A DNA stretch of 43,099 nucleotides from Lachnospiraceae bacterium (GTDB lineage Bacteria > Bacillota > Clostridia > Lachnospirales > Lachnospiraceae). The notes beneath the pieces were generated by a model. That model was not told where the DNA came from. It did not search any database and saw nothing but the letters and a program-made list of their open reading frames with translations. This document shows, in pieces, positions 36,671 through 43,099 of the stretch (position 1 is the stretch's first letter; every line of letters begins with the position of its first letter). The stretch lies in contig JAFUFL010000059.1 in assembly GCA_017469935.1 (NCBI GenBank), positions 1 through 43,099 of the forward strand. Reading direction: 5' to 3'. The translations under genes and the position numbers were made by a program.

Positions 36671-39460
36671 TCAATCCGGGAGTTTGAAGTCAAAATAAAG
36701 ATCCTCCGGCGCAGTTCGGTTCATCGGAATCCTGAATAAATGCGCTCCATTTGCCTTTTTCGAATTTTCAATGTACTCCATTTTCCCAGCGCCTATATAT
36801 GTAAACGGAAGCTGTATCCCGTCCTCATTATCAACCTTTCGTACAAACAAGTGCGCACCCTTACTATTCTTGAGCGAATTGAGCTCTTTATCGCCTATAT
36901 GCGCAACAGTCTCCCACCGGAAAGTATCGGGATCAAGATAGCCGTCTTCATACTTCAAGTCTTCTTTTACACTTGCGCCTTTCACAACCGTTACATATAT
37001 ATATACGATCTCATCATAAATCGCTGTTCCCTTCATAATGTCTCTTGGGTTATTCAGCAGCAACTGCTGCACTTGCTCCTTGCGGTATTTTGCCCAAGGA
37101 AGGAAACGCTCTGTCCCATCAGATTTACTGAAATCAATATCAAATTTGCCAAGACCGTATTCAAGCAGATCTCGCATGTATTCGTCCATTTCCACGCCGA
37201 GTGCAACATTGTTGAGCGACAATTCTTCTCCATCTGATGCGAAGAAATCTGTAGCCAACATGTAGTGAAGCGCATGGTCAACCGACGCCTGATCATACGT
37301 TGCTGCATTGATCTGCACATGCCGCTTAATCTCAGAAAGTTTCTCTTTTCCTGCTCCGAAGATAAGTTTTTGAATAATCAGATATTCATAAGGCCGCACA
37401 ATCGGAAGCATCTCCGACACGTACTTTACGAAGGCCTCTTGACGATCATCGAAGGCAGGCAAATCCGCCTCTCCGATCGCTTGTAGGAAGCCATAATATG
37501 AGGCGTTCTTTCTTCCGCCGATCTTTGATTGCATGAACTTAATCAAATCAGGTGCATAATCGTTATTCAGATAATCCACATGACGCGGATAGCTGGCAGC
37601 GCTTATATACTTTTTGAAGTTCTCATAATCCTGCGCCAAATACTTCTTGACGTTAAAGTTGACATCATCAATATATGACAATATTTCTTTTTTGCTCAGG
37701 TCATCAAGATGGATCTCCACCCCGTAATCTGCCAGGCCAATACTTTTAAAATTGTCTTTAACAAGCGCAGCTACAAGCTTTTTCTCCACAACGAAGTTCT
37801 CGGAAAGGCTCCCGAGTGCAAATGCGATCTGCACACTTCTCTTATAATCATTACCGATGAAATCCAGTACCGTTACGTACTGCTTGCCCTCATATTTTCT
37901 AAGGCCACGACCAAGCTGCTGAATGAAAATAGTCTGAGAGTCTGTTGGTCTCAGGAATAGGGCCATGTTTACGCCAGGAATGTCTACACCTTCGTTTAAG
38001 ATATCCACCGTAAATAAGATCTCCAGATCTGCCGAATCATCCTGCAAATCCTTATAGGCGCGGACACGTTCTCCCACCGAATTCCGGCCAGTAAGATACC
38101 GGGTGACATAATAGTCTTCCATTGCCTGAGACATTCTGATCGCATGAGAAATGTCACGACAAAAGGCCAATGCCTTCAGCTTCTGCCCCGGCAAGCGATG
38201 CTTCTCAATCATCTGATATATAAATTCACAGTGCTTTTCATCAGAAAACTGCTCTACGAATTTATGCCCTTTTGTCTCCTTAATTCCGTACTCGATCAGA
38301 TCATCACGAATTCCATAATATTTAAACGGTACAACCAAACCGTTTATAATCGCGTCACGAAGCCTTAGCTCATAAGGAATATTTTGGTCAAAGAGGCTGA
38401 AGACATCTTCTCCATCCATTCGTTCCGGCGTAGCTGTTATACCCAGTAAGAACTGCGGTTCAAAGTAATGAATGATCTTCTGATACGTCTCCGCCGTCGC
38501 ATGGTGACACTCGTCGAGAATGATATAGTCGAAGGTGTGCTTATCAAATAGTTCCAGCGAATTTGCCATTGTCACATTTGTGGAAAACACAAAATCCGCA
38601 TCAAATTCCTTGTAGTCCTTATTGTATATTCCATATGTCCGCTCACTGCCGAATACCTTCTGAAAAGTCTCAAAGGACTTCATCAGAATCGAACCTTCAT
38701 GAACAATATAAAGAAGTCGCTTCGGATTAAAATTGAGCGCATCAAAAGCAGCCAGGAACGTTTTACCTGATCCTGCTGCCGCAACAGTGAGCGCCTTCGT
38801 CGCTCCCATCGCACGAATGCGGTTAAGTTCCTTCAGTGCCCGGCGCTGCATGTAATTAGGCTTGTACTGTGAATTTGCGATATCATAATCCATATCCCAT
38901 CTCTCGATGGAATAGTACAACCTTGTCTTATACTCCTCGATCAAATCCCTATTCAGCGGAAGCGTACGCTCCCAGAGTGCATCGAATTCCTTCTTTGCAT
39001 CCTTGAATGTATCAGCCTCCTTCCCTTCAATGATCGACACATCCCACTCAATATTCTTTAAAAGTGCGTATACAGTGATATTGGAGGATCCGACCAAGAG
39101 TTCATTGTGGTCATTAAACTCAAAGAGATAGCCTTTGGAATGGAAACCGACTACATTTCCATGAAAATCATGAAAACACTCCCGGTCCAGCCTGCATGTA
39201 AATGTATCCGGATAACGGGATTGCATGTCATAAAACCATGTCAATGAATCTATATCCGTGAAGTTCTGATATGTTGATGTGATCAGCTGGCCCTTGGCCC
39301 CTCTTGATAATGCGGCTTCAATATTCGGCGCAATCAAACGAAGCCCCGGCTTCTTTATAAAGCTGACCGAGAAATAGAAGGCCTTGCAGGTATCTATGTT
39401 CTTTTTTAGTTTGTCAATGAATTTGAGGTCAGTGTAATTTGTGTAAAAGGCGTTGGTCAT
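36671..39460 (-). CDS. PLD-nuclease / DEAD helicase fusion (DUF3427 family)
   Basis: A 929-residue multidomain protein. Residues 1-170 hold a phospholipase D-like nuclease domain with HSKGYLFEF (His107, Lys109) and GSSNIT. Helicase domain: Walker A AAAGSGKT (about 227-234), DECHH (Asp316-His319), TATP, then a second RecA domain with QQLGRGLRKYEG as motif VI. After about 590 comes a helical, then DUF3427-like, region with SKIGGRKNASYYGFLQAIGE and a C-terminal GGAGKMEY-like beta domain (THFRWETVAHIGDKELN... region). Single HxK halves usually dimerise. This is the PLD-SF2-DUF3427 architecture of bacterial defence islands, cutting or unwinding foreign DNA. A promoter with an overlapping palindrome precedes it. 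NUDIX follows and the SRA-Tudor gene is 139 bp upstream. Confidence 0.9.
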   Translation of the reverse strand: MTNAFYTNYTDLKFIDKLKKNIDTCKAFYFSVSFIKKPGLRLIAPNIEAALSRGAKGQLITSTYQNFTDIDSLTWFYDMQSRYPDTFTCRLDRECFHDFHGNVVGFHSKGYLFEFNDHNELLVGSSNITVYALLKNIEWDVSIIEGKEADTFKDAKKEFDALWERTLPLNRDLIEEYKTRLYYSIERWDMDYDIANSQYKPNYMQRRALKELNRIRAMGATKALTVAAAGSGKTFLAAFDALNFNPKRLLYIVHEGSILMKSFETFQKVFGSERTYGIYNKDYKEFDADFVFSTNVTMANSLELFDKHTFDYIILDECHHATAETYQKIIHYFEPQFLLGITATPERMDGEDVFSLFDQNIPYELRLRDAIINGLVVPFKYYGIRDDLIEYGIKETKGHKFVEQFSDEKHCEFIYQMIEKHRLPGQKLKALAFCRDISHAIRMSQAMEDYYVTRYLTGRNSVGERVRAYKDLQDDSADLEILFTVDILNEGVDIPGVNMALFLRPTDSQTIFIQQLGRGLRKYEGKQYVTVLDFIGNDYKRSVQIAFALGSLSENFVVEKKLVAALVKDNFKSIGLADYGVEIHLDDLSKKEILSYIDDVNFNVKKYLAQDYENFKKYISAASYPRHVDYLNNDYAPDLIKFMQSKIGGRKNASYYGFLQAIGEADLPAFDDRQEAFVKYVSEMLPIVRPYEYLIIQKLIFGAGKEKLSEIKRHVQINAATYDQASVDHALHYMLATDFFASDGEELSLNNVALGVEMDEYMRDLLEYGLGKFDIDFSKSDGTERFLPWAKYRKEQVQQLLLNNPRDIMKGTAIYDEIVYIYVTVVKGASVKEDLKYEDGYLDPDTFRWETVAHIGDKELNSLKNSKGAHLFVRKVDNEDGIQLPFTYIGAGKMEYIENSKKANGAHLFRIPMNRTAPEDLYFDFKLPD

Positions 39461-39524
39461 TTGCTTACTCCGTCGAAATTGTAATCAGTCCAATCCACAT
39501 ATTATGAATTAGACTGAATTATCT

Positions 39525-39565
39525 GTATTATTCTTAATAATACTGTTCATATGAAATGTAACCAA
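39525..39565 (-). promoter_or_regulatory. Helicase promoter with palindromic operator
   Basis: Minus strand TTGGTT (39565-39560), 17 nt, TATTAT (39542-39537). A perfect 19-bp palindrome GTATTATTAAGAATAATAC (39525-39543) covers the -10. Such placement is typical of a repressor site. Confidence 0.6.
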
Positions 39566-39579
39566 TCATAAAACATAAA

Positions 39580-39602
39580 TTCATGGGGGACGTATTTCTT
39601 CA
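39580..39602. repeat. Family A-like core touching a stop codon
   Basis: GGGGGACGTATTTCTTCAC matches the GGGGACGTAT part of family A, then diverges. It ends at the stop codon of the SRA-Tudor gene on the minus strand. Possibly a decayed repeat or chance. Confidence 0.3.
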
Positions 39603-40292
39603 CAAGAACTCGATGAGCCCTTTATCCATACATATCTTATAGTTGAGCTGCTTTCGCCCTGCTTTTTCAAAGTTCACAATGATAAAGCCATCTTTGATGT
39701 CGATCACAGTTCCCTCACCGAAAGTCTTATGTTTGACTCTTCTATTATCTGATTTACCGGTGCTCTTTTTACTCTTTTTTATATGAGTTTTATTATACTC
39801 AGCATCGACATTCTTACCCCTTGCTTTATAATCGTCCATATCTTTGAACACAAACATGGCGGGCTTTTTTACGTCATTCATTGGGATCGGTCTGATTGGA
39901 AACATCCACACAAGCCGGTTCTTACCGTCTTCCCCAGGCTGCGTTTCTGTATACGGTTTTCCAACCATTTCTATGCGACCACAATATGTGTATTTTCCCT
40001 CTTCCATAACTTCAAATAAGTGGACGTCAACATCGTTGCTTCCCCATTTTGCCAATGTATCATTCTGTGCCCAGTGGATATCCTGGTTTCCATTCTTCCC
40101 CATCCCGGTGTAATGGAGCACTCCGCCGATCCACTTGTCATGATAAAGCCCCTTTGTATAGTCTGATATAAGTACAAGAGTACCAGTGGTATGAGATCTC
40201 CGCATGCCTCCCATATTGCCACATTTGAAGATACTAACGAGTACGGCATTACTGATTTCTTTACCGATTTCCAATCCCGGATTAAATATCAT
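39600..40292 (-). CDS. SRA-like (ScoMcrA-type) reader with Tudor-like domain
   Basis: A 230-residue protein read from ATG 40292 (MIFNPGLEIGKEISNAVLVS), preceded by AGGAGAAAGAGGGACATACA; a TTG at 40322 is less likely. Residues 10-145 resemble the SRA domain of ScoMcrA-like modification-dependent restriction proteins: RRSHTTGTLVLISDYTKGLY, HYTGMGKNGNQDIHWAQNDT, and VDVHLFEVMEEGKYTYCGRI. This fold binds modified cytosine or phosphorothioate DNA. A charged linker (KKSKKSTGKSDNRR) leads to a C-terminal Tudor-like domain like that of UvrD/PcrA, HKTFGEGTVIDIKDGFIIVN. It has no HNH nuclease, unlike ScoMcrA. It precedes the PLD-helicase gene by 139 bp in the same direction, so it may supply DNA-modification sensing to that nuclease. 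Confidence 0.75.
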   Translation of the reverse strand: MIFNPGLEIGKEISNAVLVSIFKCGNMGGMRRSHTTGTLVLISDYTKGLYHDKWIGGVLHYTGMGKNGNQDIHWAQNDTLAKWGSNDVDVHLFEVMEEGKYTYCGRIEMVGKPYTETQPGEDGKNRLVWMFPIRPIPMNDVKKPAMFVFKDMDDYKARGKNVDAEYNKTHIKKSKKSTGKSDNRRVKHKTFGEGTVIDIKDGFIIVNFEKAGRKQLNYKICMDKGLIEFL

Positions 40293-40432
40293 ATCTGTAT
40301 GTCCCTCTTTCTCCTGTCTCAATATGCGTTCAGCCTGCGTCCATGTGTACCCTTTTCAACCGCTTCTTTATGAAAGCAGTATCGTGCTGTCTTCCCTTAT
40401 GGTTATAAAACTCTCATGGCTTATTAATGCTC

Positions 40433-40783
40433 TCATTTACTCTGCTGACCGCGAAGCTTTTCCTGCATCTTACTCAGAAGCTGCCTCTCCTGTTCCGAAT
40501 AGTACTCTTCGAACCCTTCGATGCTGAAATATTCCGGATCCTCAAGCAGTGCCTTCAGCACGCCGTTAAAGGTATGTTCATGATCGGAGTATTCTCTGCC
40601 TATGGTCTGTTTGTCATTGAATGGAAAATACAAACTGGTTCCGGCAAAATCGCCGCAAATATACAGCAGATCCCCTTCTTCTGTTCCAAAGCCGGGAAGA
40701 TCCAGTTTCCAATGCCCTGATTCATGATCATAATAAGGGCGTCCGCATTTCTTGTTTTCGTTATTTACTGTCTCATCAATCAT
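40433..40783 (-). CDS. Hypothetical protein, 116 residues
   Basis: Not recognised. It starts MIDETVNNENKKCGRPYYDH and overlaps the stop of the preceding 86-residue gene by 8 bp. GHWKLDLPGFGTEEGDLLYI, SLYFPFNDKQTIGREYSDHE and a long helix with EDPEYFSIEGFEEYYSEQER form a beta-rich N-terminal half and a helical C-terminal half. No signal peptide or membrane segment. RBS is weak, which fits translational coupling to the upstream gene. About 140 bp without genes separates it from the SRA-Tudor gene. Confidence 0.65.
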   Translation of the reverse strand: MIDETVNNENKKCGRPYYDHESGHWKLDLPGFGTEEGDLLYICGDFAGTSLYFPFNDKQTIGREYSDHEHTFNGVLKALLEDPEYFSIEGFEEYYSEQERQLLSKMQEKLRGQQSK

Positions 40784-41036
40784 ATTGTTCTTGTTGAGTC
40801 CTCCACTGCTGCAGATCCATCAGATAAGCCTGTGATTTCTTCCAATCCGCAAGCGAAGGTTTTCTAAACCGTTTTCCCATTTTGCAAAGGCCGCACCCGC
40901 AGCCGATATGGCCTTTGCTGTACTGGCCGTCATGCTTAAAGTAATAGCCGTTGTACACTGCATCGACAATTCTTTTCTTTCTTCGAATTGCGCGATTGCG
41001 CTGGTATCTTCGATACGCTCTTCCTCTTTGTTCCAT
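40776..41036 (-). CDS. Small basic Cys-rich protein, 86 residues
   Basis: The ATG at 41036 (MEQRGRAYRRYQRNRAIRRK) follows AGAGGTGGACAAT; a GTG three codons before is also possible. The N-terminus is very basic (RRYQRNRAIRRKKRI), and the centre has HIGCGCGLCKMGKRFRKPSL, a CxC and C combination that could bind zinc. Ending QQWRTQQEQYD. This RRYQRxRAIRRK plus GCGCGxC pattern is a common, uncharacterised small protein of Firmicutes. A nucleic-acid-binding role is plausible. It overlaps the 116-residue gene by 8 bp, so they form a pair. Confidence 0.75.
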   Translation of the reverse strand: MEQRGRAYRRYQRNRAIRRKKRIVDAVYNGYYFKHDGQYSKGHIGCGCGLCKMGKRFRKPSLADWKKSQAYLMDLQQWRTQQEQYD

Positions 41037-41180
41037 ATTGTCCACCTCTGAATTAGATTTACTGACGCTGCAGTAACCTTCAGAGGTTGTAAATCACTGC
41101 AGCATCAGCAGGTGGACGGTATAGGTTGTACAACATGAAATCATAATTGATTATTCCCCTCTCTGTACTCCAGAATCTAA

Positions 41181-41213
41181 AAAGGCTTACTGCGTCAGCC
41201 GCAGTAAGCCTTT
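41181..41213. terminator. Perfect 13-bp hairpin, likely bidirectional terminator
   Basis: AAAGGCTTACTGC and GCAGTAAGCCTTT pair perfectly around GTCAGCC. The gap 41046-41364 holds this, a smaller TTACTGACGCTGCAGTAA hairpin near 41059 and no supported gene; a 75-residue minus-strand frame runs straight through the hairpin. Confidence 0.6.
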
Positions 41214-41364
41214 CTATAGTTTCATAGTTTAATCTGAGGTGACCATAACTATTATACCGCCTCAGACCTGGCATCGCACTATTTTGACCTCGATTTATTG
41301 CGGTCATCCGTGTGTTGGTCCAAAAACAAGCCAGTCTAGCCGGCTGCCTCTTTATCAGTGGCGC

Positions 41365-41523
41365 TTACATTTTCTTTTTCTTCTTTCTGTGCTCATTAAG
41401 AAGCCTTGTAAACTCATCAGCAGTCTTCTTCTGTTCCTTTGTCAGCTTACGGTCCGGAATTTCCAGTTCTGTAAACCTTCTTCCGCCATCTCTGTCGAAT
41501 GGGCTTTTTACCGGTTTTGCCAT
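41365..41523 (-). CDS. Small basic protein, 52 residues
   Basis: Minus strand ATG at 41523 with RBS AAGGAGGTATGTTAACC, giving MAKPVKSPFDRDGGRRFTEL and continuing EIPDRKLTKEQKKTADEFTR, LLNEHRKKKKKM. Lys-rich and helical with a basic tail, without a signal peptide. No family recognised. The strong RBS and clean codon use make it a real gene. It belongs to a run of small genes (86, 52, 85 and 78 residues) in the same orientation. Confidence 0.75.
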   Translation of the reverse strand: MAKPVKSPFDRDGGRRFTELEIPDRKLTKEQKKTADEFTRLLNEHRKKKKKM

Positions 41524-41584
41524 GGTTAACATACCTCCTTAATTATAAGTGTCAGCATGTGTTTCACCTTTCCATTCTCTGTCT

Positions 41585-41842
41585 CTAATAGTGCCCCGTC
41601 TCTTCCTCATAGTACTCGTAAGCGTCATCATAATCCTCGAAGTCTTCTTCCCAGTCGTCGGCAAAGTCTTCAGCGTTCGAATAATCTTTTGTGCCGTAAT
41701 AGTCGTCCTGGGCCGTGGACTTTTTTGACTTGCCGCCGGTATTACTCTTGTTGCCGTACCCGGAAGTGCTGCCGCCGTTATAGTCATCTCTGATATCCTT
41801 AAATGCGTCATGGTGACTCTGGCAGTAGAAATCCGTACTCAT
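41585..41842 (-). CDS. Acidic small protein with in-frame stop upstream
   Basis: An 85-residue frame from the ATG at 41842 (MSTDFYCQSHHDAFKDIRDD), with a Gly/Ser/Lys middle and a very acidic Tyr-rich end (DDWEEDFEDYDDAYEYYEEE). No clear RBS precedes this ATG. Upstream in the same frame lies SEYCSHHKCSIHYCPNKR, dense in Cys and His and likely zinc binding. A TAA (about 41903) follows an ATG-led MACITEER before it. So the intact gene probably began further upstream and has a nonsense codon, or begins here without the first zinc site. Function unknown. Confidence 0.5.
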   Translation of the reverse strand: MSTDFYCQSHHDAFKDIRDDYNGGSTSGYGNKSNTGGKSKKSTAQDDYYGTKDYSNAEDFADDWEEDFEDYDDAYEYYEEETGHY

Positions 41843-41932
41843 ACGCTTATTTGGGCAGTAATGGATGCTGCACTTGTGATGCGAGCAGTATTCCGATTGT
41901 TATCTTTCTTCAGTAATACATGCCATGAAAAA

Positions 41933-41958
41933 GGGCTTACCGCGTCACCCGCAGTAAC
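41933..41958. other. Diverged copy of the GCAGTAAGCC hairpin
   Basis: GGGCTTACCGCGTCACCCGC then AGTAAC resembles the 41181-41213 hairpin (GGCTTACTGCGTCAGCCGCAGTAAGCC), mainly differing in the right arm, so its stem is weak. A related intergenic element. Confidence 0.4.
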
Positions 41959-41963
41959 TTCAG

Positions 41964-42200
41964 TTATTTCAGATTGCAAAATGAAAGTTTTCCCCGAAGT
42001 CTTGCAAAGGCTTCCGCCAGCCTGTCCGAGTAATCCTTTCTCTCTTCTGCCGACAGCTTGCCCGCCTTTTCTGCAGCCAGCAGGCTTTCCTGCATTGCAT
42101 CTTCTTTCTCGTAAAATGCGATGAAGATGTCGTCATTAAACTTGTCGAGTGCATTCATTTCTGTGATAAGTGCATTTACTTCACGTAAGATTTCCTTCAT
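41964..42200 (-). CDS. Small helical protein, 78 residues
   Basis: Begins MKEILREVNALITEMNALDK at an ATG preceded by GAGGGATTATT, and continues FNDDIFIAFYEKEDAMQESL and AAEKAGKLSAEERKDYSDRL. It is acidic, helical and coiled-coil-like, with no membrane segment or motif. No known family. It is the first of the small-gene run upstream of the SRA and helicase genes. It is followed by a palindromic hairpin element (41933-41958). Confidence 0.7.
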   Translation of the reverse strand: MKEILREVNALITEMNALDKFNDDIFIAFYEKEDAMQESLLAAEKAGKLSAEERKDYSDRLAEAFARLRGKLSFCNLK

Positions 42201-42281
42201 AATAATCCCTCATTTCCGAGCGCTCTGTTGCAAAGGTGCGATGATTAATTCGCGAATGCGATTTCTCATCTGCCGCCAGGT

Positions 42282-42308
42282 CTATTTGTGGCGCTCCGTC
42301 ACAAATAG
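42282..42308 (-). terminator. Hairpin after the HAD hydrolase gene
   Basis: CTATTTGTG pairs with CACAAATAG around GCGCTCCGT, 38 bp downstream of the HAD gene stop. No long T run, so termination is tentative. Confidence 0.4.
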
Positions 42309-42346
42309 CCATGTCTTTTCTCCACTAACTAACAGACTCTGAGTTA

Positions 42347-43078
42347 TCAGCTGTCTTTCAGCAGTTCCTCAAGTGACTGGATCTCCCGGCAGCTCTCCGG
42401 CAGGATAAAGCCGCGCGGAGGTGATTGCCAGCTGTGGATATAGCGGCTTTTCATGCCGACGGCGTCAGCTCCGCGGATATCCGCATCCGGGTCGTTACCG
42501 ACCATCAATACCTCGGAACCGGATATTCCCGCCCGCGCCAGTGCCGCATGGAAAAAAGCAGGGAAAGGCTTTTTAGATCCGAAATCAGAGGAAAGAAAGA
42601 TCCCGTCGAAAAAACCATCCAATAGTCCAAGCCGCCGGAGTTCCGGTATAGTGAAACAGCTTTGAGCATTGGAAAGCATGTACAAATGTACCCCTTGCCG
42701 GCGCAGTTCCTCCAGTGTCTCTTTCACCCCCTTCATCAGGCATGGTTCACGGTCAAAAGACAGTAACCGGAACAACACCGCGGTATCCTCAACCCGTGTT
42801 GCAGATACAGTTATGCCCTTCTCCTGAAACAGGCGCCGGAACACATTGCGCAGCTCAATCTCCACGCCCTGTGTGCCCAATGCCGGACAGGCCTCAGCGA
42901 GTATTTCTGTCTCCTCTGCGCAGAGCGCAAGATAGCGTGCATGGATCTCAGCGGCAGTATAAGGCGCACCGCAAAGTGAGTAAAACTCCGCTGCGCCTTG
43001 CCACAGAGAGGGCTTCTGTTCATCTGTCCGGATATCAACCAGCGTCCCATAAAGGTCAAAAAAATAATTCTTATACAT
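42347..43078 (-). CDS. HAD-superfamily hydrolase, subfamily IA
   Basis: A 243-residue enzyme: MYKNYFFDLYGTLVDIRTDE with motif I DLYGT (Asp nucleophile, Asp replaced by Tyr position is usual for YjjG-like members). A helical cap (about 20-95) follows. Motif II is HLYMLSNAQSCFTIPELRRL, the motif III Lys is in SSDFGSKKPFPAFFHAALAR, and motif IV is EVLMVGNDPDADIRGADAVG. The protein is cytosolic, probably a phosphatase or dehalogenase of a small metabolite. RBS AGGAGATTCTGAT precedes the ATG. It stands apart from the defence-like genes; GC content returns to the level of the 1-26 kb part. Confidence 0.9.
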   Translation of the reverse strand: MYKNYFFDLYGTLVDIRTDEQKPSLWQGAAEFYSLCGAPYTAAEIHARYLALCAEETEILAEACPALGTQGVEIELRNVFRRLFQEKGITVSATRVEDTAVLFRLLSFDREPCLMKGVKETLEELRRQGVHLYMLSNAQSCFTIPELRRLGLLDGFFDGIFLSSDFGSKKPFPAFFHAALARAGISGSEVLMVGNDPDADIRGADAVGMKSRYIHSWQSPPRGFILPESCREIQSLEELLKDS

Positions 43079-43099
43079 ATCAGAATCTCCTGAACTGGC

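Noticed and set aside
41080-41307. 75-residue minus-strand frame
   Set aside because: Crosses the perfect 13-bp hairpin and has no RBS; composition unlike its neighbours.

Overview
The window looks like chromosomal DNA of a Gram-positive anaerobe of the Clostridia, most likely a Lachnospiraceae-type gut bacterium. That is an inference from AGGAGG-type ribosome binding sites, TTG and GTG starts, a butyrate-type acyl-CoA dehydrogenase/Etf operon, a UMF1-type transporter, LRR surface proteins and many family-typical small proteins. No rRNA, tRNA, CRISPR array, complete insertion sequence, integrase or phage structural gene was seen. Most genes lie on the minus strand.

Layout. 1-8.5 kb is metabolic: a Cof-type phosphatase cut by the window edge, a GH2 beta-galactosidase, a GlsB-like membrane protein, a glycerophosphodiesterase, an MFS exporter and a 2-hydroxyacid dehydrogenase. 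8.5-18 kb is a minus-strand signalling locus: a frameshifted zinc-ribbon gene, a PP2C phosphatase, an unrecognised 398-residue protein, a Ser/Thr kinase with one membrane segment and nine outward-facing LRRs, a 1048-residue zinc-ribbon/TPR protein, a repeat-type lipoprotein and a 99-residue protein. The phosphatase has its own extended -10 promoter, and the unknown gene overlaps the kinase gene. 18-23 kb holds small genes (including a 49-residue EF-hand protein), a truncated hydrolase, a nitroreductase, a possible phospholipase C-like protein and a TetR regulator, divided by palindromic repeats. 23-26 kb is an acd-etfB-etfA operon divergent from that regulator. 26-29.5 kb holds decayed genes (arginase family, truncated RelE-type toxin beside an intact RelB-type antitoxin) and a condensation-like acyltransferase.

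29.5-42.2 kb is an AT-richer accessory region: an ABC-type ATPase/TOPRIM pair within a 39-bp direct repeat, an LRR fragment in the -1 frame after a lipoprotein, and a PLD-nuclease/helicase (DUF3427 type) with NUDIX and SRA-Tudor neighbours, followed by a run of unknown small genes. These look like defence genes. The window ends with a HAD hydrolase.

Two dispersed palindromic repeat families thread the window. One, with core GGGGACGTATC, often begins at or next to stop codons. The other, with stem CCTTCTTCGGTGG, recurs with an approximately 84-bp period at 4.2 and 19.7 kb. Candidates for an undescribed system are the PP2C/unknown/LRR-kinase/TPR module and the SRA-reader/PLD-helicase/NUDIX and ATPase/TOPRIM modules.
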